Shown: in pieces, positions 34,802 through 46,238 of the stretch
Layout: every line of letters begins with the position of its first letter
How positions within the stretch are numbered: position 1 is the first letter of the stretch
From: Doryteuthis pealeii
Lineage: Eukaryota; Mollusca; Cephalopoda; Myopsida; Loliginidae
Direction: 5' to 3'
NCBI GenBank assembly: GCA_023376005.1
Contig: CM042163.1
Span: 1,928,848-1,992,847, forward strand
DNA: 64,000 bases
The notes under the pieces: generated by a model
The model's database searches: none
Seen by the model: only the letters and a program-made list of their open reading frames with translations
What the model was told of the DNA's origin: nothing
Position numbers and translations under genes: made by a program

Positions 34802-35110
34802 GCATCTTCATCTTCATCATCTTCATCATCATCATCATCCTCGTCTTCATTGCCGTCATCGTCGCGTCCTCCTCCTCGTCGTAGTCAGCCTCCTCCTCCT
34901 TATCATCATCATCATCATCATCATTGCGTTGTCGTCGTCCTCCTCATCGTCGTAGTCAGCCTCCTCCTTCTCTTCATCATCATCGTCATCGTCTTTGTCC
35001 TCATTGTCGTCGGCGTCGCCCTTCTCCTCGTCGGCATCCTCTTACTCGTCGTCGTCAAGCCTCACATCATCATCATCACCATCACTATCATCGCCAATAT
35101 TTGCCTTAAG
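34765..35110. repeat. (TCA/TCG/TCC)n trinucleotide array
   Basis: Imperfect TCN repeats with a longer internal repeat (tcctcatcgtcgtagtcagc near 34940 and cctcgtcgtagtcagcct near 34875). Frames read as poly-Ser, poly-His or Leu/Val. No homology outside the repeat, so not a gene. Confidence 0.9.
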
Positions 35111-35156
35111 AGGGTGTTGAGCGTCTAAATTACGGCGGGATTTCGATGACAAGATC

Positions 35157-35172
35157 AGAGAGAGAGATAGAT

Positions 35173-35245
<73 letters not shown>
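35157..35245. repeat. (GA)n microsatellite
   Basis: GA dinucleotides with a few ATA interruptions. Confidence 0.96.
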
Positions 35246-35246
<1 letters not shown>

Positions 35247-35754
35247 AAATGTCACAGTTTATGTCACAGTTTATCTTCTTTTTTGTAGCATCGATCTAAG
35301 CTCTCTAGATTTGACAAAAGTAATCTATACTCACCATACATTGTTTGTTGGCTGGTTAATTTGGTCGTCTTGTTTCGCGGCTGGTTAATTTGGTTGTCTT
35401 GTCTCGCGGCCTATCAAACCATTTTCGGTCGTTTAACGTCGAACCAAGTAATTTTGATATCAGGCTGCTTACAGTACCTGCTATTGCTCAAATGGTCACT
35501 AATCCAAATATTGAATCGGTTCATTACTTCGGTAATCTAGCGAGAACCGGTATTTTCAACGTGAATTAACGATAAGCCTCAATGTTTGTAGTGTCAAGGG
35601 AACTGCTTAAAAATAAATGGTAAAATTATCTATTTTCCATTGGAGAGAAAATTAAACCTATCCATACCAATATGTGTATACTTTTCCATTTATCTTTTCA
35701 ACACCCCCCCCCCAACACAAACACACACACATATATATATATATATATTAGGAT

Positions 35755-36355
35755 TGTTTGTTTGTTTTGTTTTACGGCATATCAACCTCAGTAGGTCATT
35801 TAATGCCGATAAAGTTTTGAAATAAATCAATTCTTAATGGAAAATACAATTTATTTATATATACATTTTTCTAATTAACCCATAGATGGGACCCTAACAG
35901 GTACTACCACTCCGGGTCAGAGTGGACCAGGGAGCAATGGTGATGAAGGGGTGCTCCACATTCCCCAAACCTCCAAAACTGGAACCTCACCCTCAGATAG
36001 AGTTTAACGTTATTCCCAGGACATGTAGAGCTGCAGCCACCGCCTTCTAGCACCCATATGATAAAAAGGGTTGGGGCTTGCCATAAGGGCAACAGGGTTG
36101 GGAAAATCATATAGGTGCTAGGGCTTGACGTGGCCAGCCGATTGATCGGAGGGGGCCTCTCCGACCGCCCGTCTAGCCCAAGATAGGGCCAAAGTGGAGT
36201 ATTGCATGTCATGAACTGCTTATCCACCTGGGTTCTATCCTTAAGTATCACGGGTCGCCACCCACGGCCCACAGGTGGCCCCATTGGGGAGTCTTACCCC
36301 TCTGCAGAGGTGCAGTCGGTGCATTCTAACGCCCCAGCCGACAGGGCGGTATATA
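35755..36355 (-). repeat. family C retroposon, near full length
   Basis: About 600 bases, the best match to 5676-6264. The 5' end (minus) is at the gccctgtcggctggggcg phrase near 36350. The 3' end is the tail hairpin at 35774-35812 with a short (AAAC)n tail. The 126-codon open frame on the minus strand is discussed under rejected items. Confidence 0.87.
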
Positions 36356-36744
36356 TTAGGAGTAAAATTATTTATTGACTTCCCTATTCTGTTCGACCCC
36401 GATCTCCCTCACCCTCACACTACCCCATCCCACCCCCACGCAGATAAAATACTTTTAAAAAGCTAAATATAAAATGTGGCCAGTATTCGAATTTCTAAGT
36501 GCAAGTTTCGGCATGATAATTTTCTGTCTTGTTGATTGACGTAAATCTTTTCACATTTACACTTAAGAAAGCAATTTTAACAAGTTCGTAAAAAAAGAGC
36601 AAATTTCAAAAGTCGACGTTAACGAAAAGTTTGTTTCATTGTGGTTGGATTACTTATGACTTTTTCTAAACACATAAACAACACAAACCTTCAAACCTTT
36701 AAAAATAGATCTAAAAAAAAAAAAAAAAAGAAAAAAAAAGTAAG

Positions 36745-37670
36745 GTCGGAATTTGATTCGGTGGTACAAATGTAGAATAGCGCGCAAGAGATAATATCAT
36801 TGGAATCCCATTTTACGTATAAATATTATTGGATTATAGAAACTCCCAGAGTAGCCAAACCCTAACCCTAACACAGACCCTAACACTGACCCTAACCCTA
36901 ACCCTAACCTTAACCCTAACACTTACCCTAACCTAAATAAACTAAAAGAAAAGAACCCTAACTTTAAAAGAATATAGAAAGAAAAAGGTCGGAATTTGAT
37001 TTGGCGGTACAAATGCACAATAGTGCGCATGATATAATATTATTGGAATCTCCTTTTACGTATAAATATCATTGGATTACAGAAACTCCCGAAGTAGCCT
37101 AGGTACAACTGCAGAATAGCGCGCAAGAGATAATATCACTGGAATCCCATTTTACGTATAAATATCATTGGATTACAGAAACTCCCGAAGTAGCCAAACC
37201 CTAACCCTAACACTGACCCTAACACTGACCCTAACACTGACCCTAACCCTAACCCTAACCCTAACACTGGCCCTAACCCTAACACTAACCCCAACACTAA
37301 CCCTAACCCTAAAACTAACCCTAAACCTGACCCTAACCCTAACCCTAACCCTTACCCTAACCTAAAAGAACTAAAAGAAAAGAACCCTAACTTTAAAAGG
37401 ATATAGGAAAAAAAGGTAGGAATTTGATTTGGTGGTACAAATGCAGAATAGTGCGCAAGAGATAATATCATTGGAATCTCATTTTACGTATAAATAGCAT
37501 TTGATTACAGAAACTCCCAAAGTAGCCAAACCCTAAACCTAACACTGACCCTAACACTAACCCTAACCCTAATTTTAGCAGTTCAAAGCTTTCGGGTACT
37601 GCCGTGAAATGTAGTGCTTTTTATACGTAATCTAATAATATTATATCTTGCGCACTATTCTGAGTTAGTA
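36745..37670. repeat. interstitial telomere-like arrays in a tandem element
   Basis: CCCTAA repeats with CACTGA variants at 36858-36945, 37197-37365 and 37530-37572. They are separated by copies of a unit carrying ggaatttgatttgg, gcgcaagagataatatca and cattttacgtataaa (36751, 36990, partial 37105, 37420). The right end (37620-37670) is an inverted, diverged copy of the same unit. Not a chromosome end, since unrelated sequence continues on both sides. Confidence 0.88.
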
Positions 37671-37742
37671 CAGATTTGGCTTTAGATTTGAAGATCTTTA
37701 ATAGAAAAAGAATCAGGTAATTTTTGATTCCCTTCAGAAATG

Positions 37743-37994
37743 CAGGTAAGTAAAAAAAGTTGTCGGGTGGCCTAAAGTCGGTATCAGCCATACAGCGAGG
37801 GAGTCTATCCACTTTTCAGTAGCGTTAGACCAAGGAGATTGTTTTTTTAGCGTCTGAGGTGGAGCGCCACACCTACCATCAGCTCATCAACAAATCCCTG
37901 TGCTGCTCATACGCTGAATTGGCGAGGGCCGGTATCGAACCAGGAACCTTGAGGTTCTCAGTCGAACACTCTACGGATTGAGCAAAACCGGCCC
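37743..37994 (-). repeat. SINE-A, full length
   Basis: Minus-strand copy. Its head is diverged (gctcaatccgtagagtgttc; ggttcctggttcgataccgg) but the box B is nearly ideal. Confidence 0.87.
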
Positions 37995-38490
37995 TTTTGT
38001 GACGTAAACTGGGACGTAGTTTTGGTTGCAGAAAGAAAGACACCCAATCTTCATTACTAATAGATTTATCCTTTGAATATTTTGACTCGTATTTCTTTCA
38101 TCTTAATTTCCGGTCTTTTCTATCCAACTATCGTTGCAAATGGTACGAGTCGTGTTCGGCGTTAGAACTTTTAATTTCTTTCGTCCAAAAAGTCCAAAAT
38201 GGTGTCTTAAGTTTATTCGACTTTACATAACCTTTTTCTTATTATTATAATTCGATTATAATTATTATAATTCGATTTTTGGTGTGAATATTTTCATTTT
38301 ACCGCTGCCACCATGTTGTAATATTTGAAGAAGACAAGAGACACTTGTATTGATTTCAAGACGCCATGATCTATTCTGGGAGTGGATATGTGCCTGAGAC
38401 TTAGGTCAATAACTCTTAAGGGATTATCATTAGTTTTTCACATCAGCATTAGCTGATGGTATCTCCCTGGAGTCTAAGAGACAACAAGTC
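37995..38490. other. gene-free stretch downstream of a LINE
   Basis: Includes the likely 3' untranslated region of the LINE ending at 38494 (about 38390-38493). A local duplication of attataattcgattat occurs near 38245-38275. Confidence 0.4.
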
Positions 38491-38493
38491 TCC

Positions 38494-39629
38494 TCAGGTC
38501 TCCAGGACACTTCTGAGTATTCTCGCAGATTGCAACAGAGCAGTAGTCTGGATGGTCTCAATTCTTCCTATGATTTCCAGATTTTCCAGTCTTTTTTCTA
38601 AGCTTTTTGGGACCGTTCCAAGTGCACAATCTACAATTGGTATCACTTTGACTTTCATATTCCATAACTTTTTCAGTTCCCTGGCAAAGTCCAGATATTT
38701 GTCCATCTTTTCGTTTTTCTTCAGCTTCACCCTGTGATCTGCTGGAAGTGCAAAATCCACCAGTTGACAAGTTCTTTCTTTTTTGTTAATCAATACTAGG
38801 TCTGGTCTTCTTGCTGGGATAAGGTGATCCGTTTTTATCTCAAAGTCCCAGAGAATTTTATGCGTTTCGTTCTCAAGAACAGATTCTGGTTTATGCATAT
38901 ACCATTTTGTTGTGTGGTCAAAATTAAATGTTTTGCATAATTCCCAGTGGATCACCTTCCCAACCCAGTCGTGTCTAGTTTTGTATTCTCGTTGTGCTCG
39001 TTTGCTACATTCGCAGAGTATATGGTTTACAGTCTCATCTCTATTACCACAAAGTCTACATTTACTATTTAGTTGGGTCTTATCTATTTTCGCTTTTATA
39101 TAGTTTGTCCTTATGGCATTATTTTGTGCAGCAATTATTAGTGATTCTGTTTCTCTTTTGAGGTTTCCTTTTCTTAACCATGTCCAAGTCTTTCCATGTG
39201 CAACCTCTTCGATTTGTCGTTTGAAGCGTCCATATAATTGTTTTTCTTCCCATTTTTGTTTTCTAGTCTTTGTTGTTTTTCTGTTTGTCCATCTGTCACT
39301 TCTACTATTGTTGGCCGCCATAAGTAATTTGTCTTTGCTCTTTCTTGTGTAATCCTCAAGTTGTTGGATTGTAGTTTCTACGCAGTCCTCTATGTTGGCA
39401 AGACCTCTTCCCCCTTCCTTTCTTGACACATATACTCTATCTCTATCGTCTCTAGGGTGAAGAGCTTTGTGCATGGTCATTAACTCACTCGTTCTTTGGT
39501 CAATCTGTCTGAGTTCTTCATTTGTCCTGAGTATCTTATAATGGGGACAGCCCAGGTATTGATTCCTTTAATCAGATTTCTGCTGTTAAGTTTGGTTTCT
39601 AGAAGTTTTCTAGTTCTCCTGAGATATTC

Positions 39630-39632
<3 letters not shown>
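38494..39632 (-). pseudogene. R2-type LINE: RT thumb, zinc knuckle and restriction-like endonuclease, 5'-truncated
   Basis: C-terminal part of a non-LTR retrotransposon polyprotein. Upstream frame (to about 39540): YLRRTRKLLETKLNSRN and KGINTWAVPIIRYSG, the end of the RT/thumb. A frameshift with a small deletion near 39520-39540 separates it from the main frame, which reads EELRQIDQRTSELMTMHKAL and runs 328 codons from the Met at 39480. In that numbering a CCHC-type knuckle lies at 141-158 (CRLCGNRDETVNHILCEC), RHD at 169-171, and the endonuclease Asp residues in RPDLVL (D227) and LVDFALP (D242). The end, ETIQTTALLQSARILRSVLE, is the expected C-terminus. The 5' end abuts (TTA)n at 39632. The main frame has no stops, so the insertion is not very old, but the frameshift and truncation make it non-functional. 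Confidence 0.9.

Positions 39633-39684
<52 letters not shown>
39632..39684. repeat. (TTA)n microsatellite between LINE and Helitron
   Basis: About 53 bases of TTA joining the truncated LINE 5' end to the CTAG terminus of a Helitron. Confidence 0.95.
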
Positions 39685-39685
<1 letters not shown>

Positions 39686-40325
39686 TAGCAAATATATGCA
39701 CCCTCCGGGTGCAAGTTTTTAATTTTTGATATAATAAAATATCATGTTAAATTAGAAAGGCTAATAAAACTAAATAAGAATGCAGATAAAAAGATTTGGA
39801 ACAGAGGGGGTATTATCGAAAAATAGAACAGCTTTGAAACTAACACTTCCATTATTTTCCATTACTCCCGTCTTTCATTGGTAAATTTTCCTAAATTAAC
39901 TCTTTACTTAAGATAGGAAGTAAAGGATAATATTACAGTTATTTCTTCTTCTTAATGAATTTCTTTTAAGATTTATACCAGAGATTTTTGCTCATATTCA
40001 TTAAGATAAAACCAAACGATTAGAAATCAATAATACTTAGCATATATTTATTAAAATCAATTTTTTAAGATCAATATGCAAATTAGCCTTCCCATTCACA
40101 CTGTAAACCACTATTTTGTTGTATATATAAATACAATTGCGTATTATTAGTATGAAGATATGGTCAACAGTCTTAATAATGTAAAACAATTTTATTATTC
40201 ATTGAGGTTTAAATAAAAATAAAATCATGGAGAATGAGACGTAAATAACTAAGGGAACAGTGAATTGAGTAGTAATATAGTTTCGGTTACAGACAGACAA
40301 ACACACAATCTCCATTATAATAAGA
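39685..40325 (-). mobile_element. non-autonomous Helitron, copy H2
   Basis: On the minus strand starts TCTTATTATAATGGA at 40325 and ends CTAG at 39685, with the GCACCC/GGGTGC hairpin at 39700-39714 just inside. Flanked by A and T as expected. About 641 bases, no helicase frame. Confidence 0.88.
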
Positions 40326-40909
40326 TTATTATTATTATTATACTGTTCTTCAGATTGGATGGCTTTAGCTTTAATAACCCATGAAGGTTGATATGCCATT
40401 AAACAAAGAGACCAAACGAAACTGGTCTTTTTAGTACATCTTGATCGCCATTTTATGATTCGGCATAGAGAGAATCGGGAAAAAAGTTAAGGCTCGAAAT
40501 TGGCTCTTTTATTATTAAAATGTTTGCCTTTCTCGATAGATTGGCGGAGTTTGCAAAACTCATTCGGTCTTAGTTGTTGTTTGGTTGTAGTAGACTCGAT
40601 AGTAAAGCAATTGACATGAAAGAAGCTGTAAATAGAGGATAGAAATGATGTGAATTAAAGGATTATTCTTTAGTCATGACCTTCTCTGTCTACTAGCGAA
40701 CATACAATGACAATATGCCAGTTACAATAAAAAGATATAGTCCCCCCAAAAAAATAATAATAATAAATAAATAAAATAAAATAAATAAAAGAAATGAATA
40801 AAATAAAAACAAGAACAAAAGAAACAAAAAGAAACAAACAAAAAACAAAAAACAAAGATAAAAAACCCAAAGAACAAGAGAAACAAAAATTTGGAAATTA
40901 AGATACAAA
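40326..40909. other. gene-free stretch with one tail module
   Basis: A degraded retroposon tail module (aataacccatgaaggttgat, then atgccatt) at 40370-40398. A/AAC-rich tract at 40740-40880. Open frames there are low complexity. Confidence 0.5.
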
Positions 40910-41463
40910 TCTTATTATAATGGAGATTGTGTGTTTTTCTGTCTGTAACCGAAACTATATTCCTACTCAAGTCACAATTCCCTTAGTTATTTACATCACA
41001 TTCTCCATGATTTTATTTTTATCTAAATTATTAATAAAATTGTCTTACATTATTAATACTGTTAACTATGTCTACATACTGATAACATGCAATTATATTT
41101 ATATATACAACAAAATAGCGGTTTACAGTGTGAACGGGAAGGCTAATTTGCATATTAATATTAAAAAATCGAATTTAATAAATATGTGCTTAGTATTATT
41201 GATTTCTAACTGTTTGGTTTTATTTTAATGAATATAAGCAAAAATTTCTTCAATGAATCTTAAATGAAATCCATTAACAAGATAAAATAACTGTCATTTT
41301 ATTCTTTACTTCCTCTTATAACAAATCTTTTATTATACTCCCTCTGTTTCAAATCTTTTTATCTGTATTCTTATTTAGTTTCATTAGCCTTTCTAATTTA
41401 ATACAATATTTTATTACATTAAAACTTAAATACTTGCACCCGGAGGGTGCATATATTTGCTAG
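40910..41463 (+). mobile_element. non-autonomous Helitron, copy H3
   Basis: TCTTATTATAATGGAG at 40910 and CTAG at 41460-41463, hairpin GCACCC-GGA-GGGTGC at 41436-41450. About 554 bases. Inverted relative to H2 and only 584 bases from it. Confidence 0.88.
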
Positions 41464-41636
41464 TAGAAATAAAGAATTAATAATGAATATTGTAAAATGT
41501 GTGAAAATGTGATTGGCTGTCAGGATTAATGTGCCTTTCTATCCACCACCCCCACACCAACTTTTTTATTGTTTACATCGTTGGAATATGGTGGATTTTA
41601 TAAGCAGACATTTATAATGATATACTTTTATGACAC

Positions 41637-41642
<6 letters not shown>

Positions 41643-41680
<38 letters not shown>
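41643..41680. repeat. (TA)n microsatellite
   Basis: TA run directly downstream (minus sense) of the Penelope endonuclease remnant. Confidence 0.93.
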
Positions 41681-41686
<6 letters not shown>

Positions 41687-41839
41687 TTAAATGTTTTTTT
41701 AAAAATTGGATGTTATTATGAAGCATTAAAAATGTATAAATGAATGAACTCGATATTATGGAGTATTGGATTCACTTATTTTTTAATTATTTTTTGTCAT
41801 AAATTTTCAAGTTCGTTAGATACCCTTTGTCAAATGTTA

Positions 41840-42220
41840 TTACTGTTTAACGGTTTCTTTGTCTCTGTTGTTATCGACAGTGGCAGCGTCTGTGAAATAT
41901 TTGTAATAACGGAGAATTCCGATGTCTGCGTTTAATCCCTTCACGTGCGTTTGTAATTTTAGAATCCATTTAGTTTCTGATTGTTTTCTAGATTGCGTTG
42001 TTGGAAATGCGTGTTCTAATAAGATGCATTTGAGGTGCGTAAGGTTGTGTGATAAGGTGTTAAAATGAAGTGCTATTGTACTATGCGGGGATTTGAGATT
42101 TATAGTGGATTTGTGTTTATTTAGTCTTAGTCTAAAGGGTGTTGATGTTTCTCCCACATATCAACTATTTCTACATTGTGTGCAGTATATATAGTATATA
42201 ATGTTAGCGCTATTTTAAAA
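41840..42220 (-). pseudogene. Penelope-like element GIY-YIG endonuclease, C-terminal remnant
   Basis: Minus-strand reading IIYYIYCTQCRNS, an in-frame TGA at 42163-42161, then YVGETSTPFRLRLNKHKS. This is the cysteine-rich entry and the YVG half of the GIY-YIG nuclease that ends Penelope-like polyproteins. The catalytic Arg falls in FRLRLNKH. Downstream IALHFNTLSHN, SETKWILKLQTH with the conserved Glu, and KGLNADIG follow as in the family, ending at a stop at 41840. The reverse transcriptase that should precede it is absent. The stop codon and truncation make it dead. Confidence 0.82.
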
Positions 42221-42275
42221 ATATATATACCGAGTGAAGCATACGGAGACCACCTAAAATACAATATATATATAT

Positions 42276-42336
<61 letters not shown>

Positions 42337-42374
42337 GAGAATAAGGTTCGCCTCTGGTCGGAGTTTGTTGTTGT

Positions 42375-42427
42375 GTCTAGCCACACTAAAGAGGCATGAA
42401 ACGCCGAAACACATCTCTGTGGATGAC
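42375..42427 (+). ncRNA. decayed hammerhead ribozyme (HHR-SINE family)
   Basis: Same layout as 34018-34070: GTC/GAC and CCACA/TGTGG stem I arms are intact. The core reads CTAAAGA (G5 changed to A), stem II is GGC/GCC with a 7-base loop, and the stem III palindrome is broken (ACAC with ATCT). G5 is essential in known hammerheads, so probably inactive. (TA)n precedes it at 42275-42320. Confidence 0.7.
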
Positions 42428-42429
42428 TT

Positions 42430-42831
<402 letters not shown>

Positions 42832-43194
42832 TAGTATTGAAAGAATACAGAAACGTGTCTCAACAGCTACAAATATGCATATATTGTTCTATGAACAAGC
42901 AGTATGTGGGAGGGGTACAAAAATGGAAAAAGGTTTACTTGATGATGATGATGAACGCAAAACGGTCACAGCTAGCTTTCTATGGCAGTCTAGGTGACAA
43001 CAACTGTACTGTTTAAAGAACAGAGGCAAAAGAGGATGAGAATGGTTCTCTGTGACTGTCATGTGACATTCCACGAGGTGCTCAACGGACATGTTCACTC
43101 TCTAAGAGAGACAATTATTTATTTTCTCCCGACAATTGAATTGATATCTTCGTTTAGAATCTCAGAGTTTTTATTAGTTTCATACTGTTTTTTC

Positions 43195-43870
43195 TTCTTC
43201 TGTTGCATACTGGTATCAAATTCTATATGTATAACGGCATCAAATCGTATTGTTACATAATTATTAGATACCTAATATTTATGTGCAATAGTGTAGAAAC
43301 AAGATGGCGTTTTAAGTGCAGCTGATGGCCTTGAGGAATGAGTGACAGCGTTGACCTCAGTCCTCACCCTACCTTCCGGGGATAGCCGTGAGAACCGGTA
43401 GAGAAGACCCTATCTTCCGGTTTAGATAGTAAGTAAGTTTCAGTCAGTTAGAAGGTAGGAGCCGAGCTCGTAGGTTGTAAGTCGCGTAATACGCGCCGCC
43501 GTTCACATCTGCGCAGATTGTCGGGCTGGGGATTATTGTCTTGTGTTTATTATCTAAAAACTAACAATGACACAGGGCTTCTGATGAAGAGAAATCCCCA
43601 ATAGAAGACCAGACCCGAAGTCCCCAAGAAAGTCCAGACCTTAGAAGATTCCAGACCAAGACAAGATGTTATAAGATTCCAAAGACGGCCAGAAGAATAG
43701 AAGAAGTAAGAAGCAAGTAAGGGGCTATACAACAGTATATGTTGCGTACTGGCATCAAATGGCAATATGTTATATAGCGGCTTCAAATTCACGGCCCTAC
43801 TTCGTGTATCTGGATACGTAGCGGGTGTGTAGTAGTCAGCTACTACCGACTACTGGACTTCAATAAACAA
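43195..43870 (+). repeat. unclassified repeat (family I)
   Basis: The phrase 'gttgc(a/g)tactgg(t/c)atcaaat' at 43202 recurs at 43741, bracketing about 540 bases. Internal block caatagaagaccagacccga...agtccagaccttagaagat (43597-43650) recurs at 63915-63990. CpG-containing sequence and a cttcaataaacaacagat end suggest an LTR-like or retrozyme-like unit, unproven. Confidence 0.5.
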
Positions 43871-44180
43871 CAGATACGTATGTACAAAAAGAGGACCCTT
43901 CTTTATTTTCTTCGGTGTGTGGGTGGCGAGCGTGACAATAGGAATGCCCAAGGGTTGACGATGACTACTACTACTGCTGGGATGGTGAGGTAAAGGGGTG
44001 GCTGGTGGCGTCTCACCACCCTTGGCCGCGACGGACCGTGAGCGTCGGTCACTCACTGTTCGCCGTCTCCTGTTTAATCCTCTAACTGACTCTGTCGGCT
44101 CGACCCTCTAGCTTTTGTATTGACGACACGCCTACGCATCTTTATCTTTTGATCTGATAACGGACCTTTGTTATATCTTT

Positions 44181-45053
44181 CTTTATCTTCTCCCTGCTTC
44201 TTTGACCGGAAAGCCTCGCTTCCTTTTTTAAGGAAAAAAGTCCTTTGTCATTTTTTCGTCTTTTCTTTGTTTAATTTAACCAGGATTCCTATTTTCGTTT
44301 GTACAATATACAACACTTCTTTTAATTGCTATTTATAAGGACGATGAAGTTCTTCTTTATCTTCTCCCTGCTTCTTTGGCCGGAAAGCCTCGCTTCCGTT
44401 TTTTAAGGAAAAAAGTCCTTTGTCATCTTTTCGTCTTTTCTTTGTTTAATTTAACCAGGATTCCTATTTTCGTTTGTACAATATACAACACTTCTTTTAA
44501 TTGATATTTATAAGGATGATGAAGTTCTTCTTTATCTTCTCCCTGCTTCTTTGGCCGGAAAGCCTCGCTTCCGTTTTTTAAGGAAAAAAGTCCTTTGTCA
44601 TTTTTTCGTCTTTTCTTTGTTTAATTTAACCAGGATTCCTATTTTCGTTTGTACAATATACAACACTTCTTTTAATTGCTATTTATAAGGACGATGAAGT
44701 TCTTCTTTATCTTCTCCCTGCTTCTTTGACCGGAAAGCCTCGCTTCCGTTTTTAAGGAAAAAGTCCTTTGTCATTTTTTCGTCTTTTCTTTGTGTAATTT
44801 AACCAGGATTCCTATTTTCGTTTGTACAATATACAACACTTCTTTTAATTGCTATTTATAAGGACGATGAAGTTCTTCTTTATCTTCTCCCTGCTTCTTT
44901 GACCGGAAAGCCTCGCTTCCGTTTTTTAAGGAAAAAAGTCCTTTGTCATTTTATTCGTCTTTTCTTTGTTTAATTTAACCAGAATTCCTATTTCCGTTTG
45001 TACAAAATACAACACTTCTTTTAATTGCTATTTATAAGGACGATGAAGTTCTT
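44181..45053. repeat. tandem repeat, five units of about 175 bp
   Basis: Units begin ctttatcttctccctgcttc at about 44181, 44355, 44530, 44705 and 44878 (periods 174, 175, 175, 173) and differ by a few substitutions and single-base indels. Each contains gaccggaaagcctcgcttcc and ccaggattcctattttcg. Unit size is close to nucleosomal spacing, as in satellite DNA. Confidence 0.93.
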
Positions 45054-45554
45054 CTGCAGTTCTTGAAACTACAAACTGTCAGAGAATGAGAATTTCAGAT
45101 ATTTAATCGTCAAACCATTTACCTCCAAAGAACTTAACGTTTTTCTGTAAATATGACTGGCCACATTGGACGCATGCGCGCCCACATGTCTAGACATACG
45201 CATAAGCAAACACACGCTATAATTTCGGCTTAAGAAAACAGACTTCCTCGACAGATCATAACAATGTACGGATAATTGGTGAATAAAAGATGTGTACTTA
45301 AGTGAGAGGTTTTTTTTTCTTGAATTGTATGACAGTTTGGATAAGATATTTAGCATCGGTTTAAAAACAAGAAGAAAAAAACAACAACAATAAACAAAAA
45401 CCAGAATAGACGTCATTAGGATGAAGAATGTTTGTAACGGAAAATAGATTGAGATTTTGAAAACTGATATGGAATTCTAAAGGTGCAGTAACAACTCTAA
45501 AATAATACTTATATATATATATATGTAAGAATGGAAATTGGAAATGAATCCGAC

Positions 45555-46182
45555 AATATGAGGAAGAATGAATAAAGAAAAGAAAGAACAGAATGGATAA
45601 TAAAAGATGAATTTAATCAATATCACTTACACATGTGTTTCGGTCAGTTCATCTGTGTGAAAATATTCCGCACACAGAGAAGATTCGAATCTTCATCAGA
45701 GTGAAATTTTATTTTGAATGAAAAAATTCGTTGCGGAAAAACGGAGAATTTTTAGAAATGTTCGAAGAGAATTAAAAAAAAATCACATTTGGAACGCTGA
45801 AATAGAACCGTTAGAATTTGGATATTTGAATTTTCTAGCAGTTATGGTAGATACAATTTTGTATTGCAAAAATAAAGTGTTATTATTTATCCCTAACATG
45901 TTGAAAAGTCCCGGAACCTAGTGTATGTTATTGTTTTGCAAATTTTCAGCATTCCAAAAGTGATTTAAAAAAAATTACCTTCGAATATTTCTAAAAATTC
46001 TCCGTTTTCCCCCAACGAATTTTTTCATTCAAAATAAAATTTCACTCTGATGAAGGTCGAATCTTCTCTGTGTGCGGAATATTTTCACTCAGATGAACTG
46101 ACCGAAACACATGTGTAAGTGATATTGATTAAATTCATATTTTATTATCCATTCTGCACTTTCTTTTCTTTATTCATTCTTC

Positions 46183-46190
<8 letters not shown>
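45555..46190. mobile_element. inverted-repeat (foldback) element with hammerhead-like arms
   Basis: The left arm (45555-45800) and right arm (45945-46190) are close reverse complements, around a 145-bp centre. Near the outer part each arm has CAGATGA...GACC-GAA and the palindrome ACACATGTGT followed by A and AGTGA, which pairs with TCACT before the core in the right arm. Stem II does not form and U4 is A, so the ribozyme is degenerate. Further in, ctgatgaag-attcgaatc is another partial motif. Probably two Penelope termini in inverted order. Confidence 0.75.

Positions 46191-46236
<46 letters not shown>
46191..46236. repeat. (TA)n microsatellite
   Basis: Follows the right arm of the foldback element. 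Confidence 0.95.

Positions 46237-46238
<2 letters not shown>

Noticed and set aside
34622..35128. Poly-Ser/His frame of 168 codons
   Set aside because: Trinucleotide array; every frame is open and low complexity.
36745..37670. Chromosome end
   Set aside because: Telomere-like repeats are degenerate, alternate with other sequence, and are flanked by ordinary repeats on both sides.
44181..45053. CRISPR-like array
   Set aside because: Units are contiguous 175-bp tandem repeats without spacers, in a eukaryotic genome.
45660..45705. Hammerhead from ctgatgaagattcgaatcttc
   Set aside because: The hairpin is perfect but no GAA follows it and no stem I or III can be drawn.
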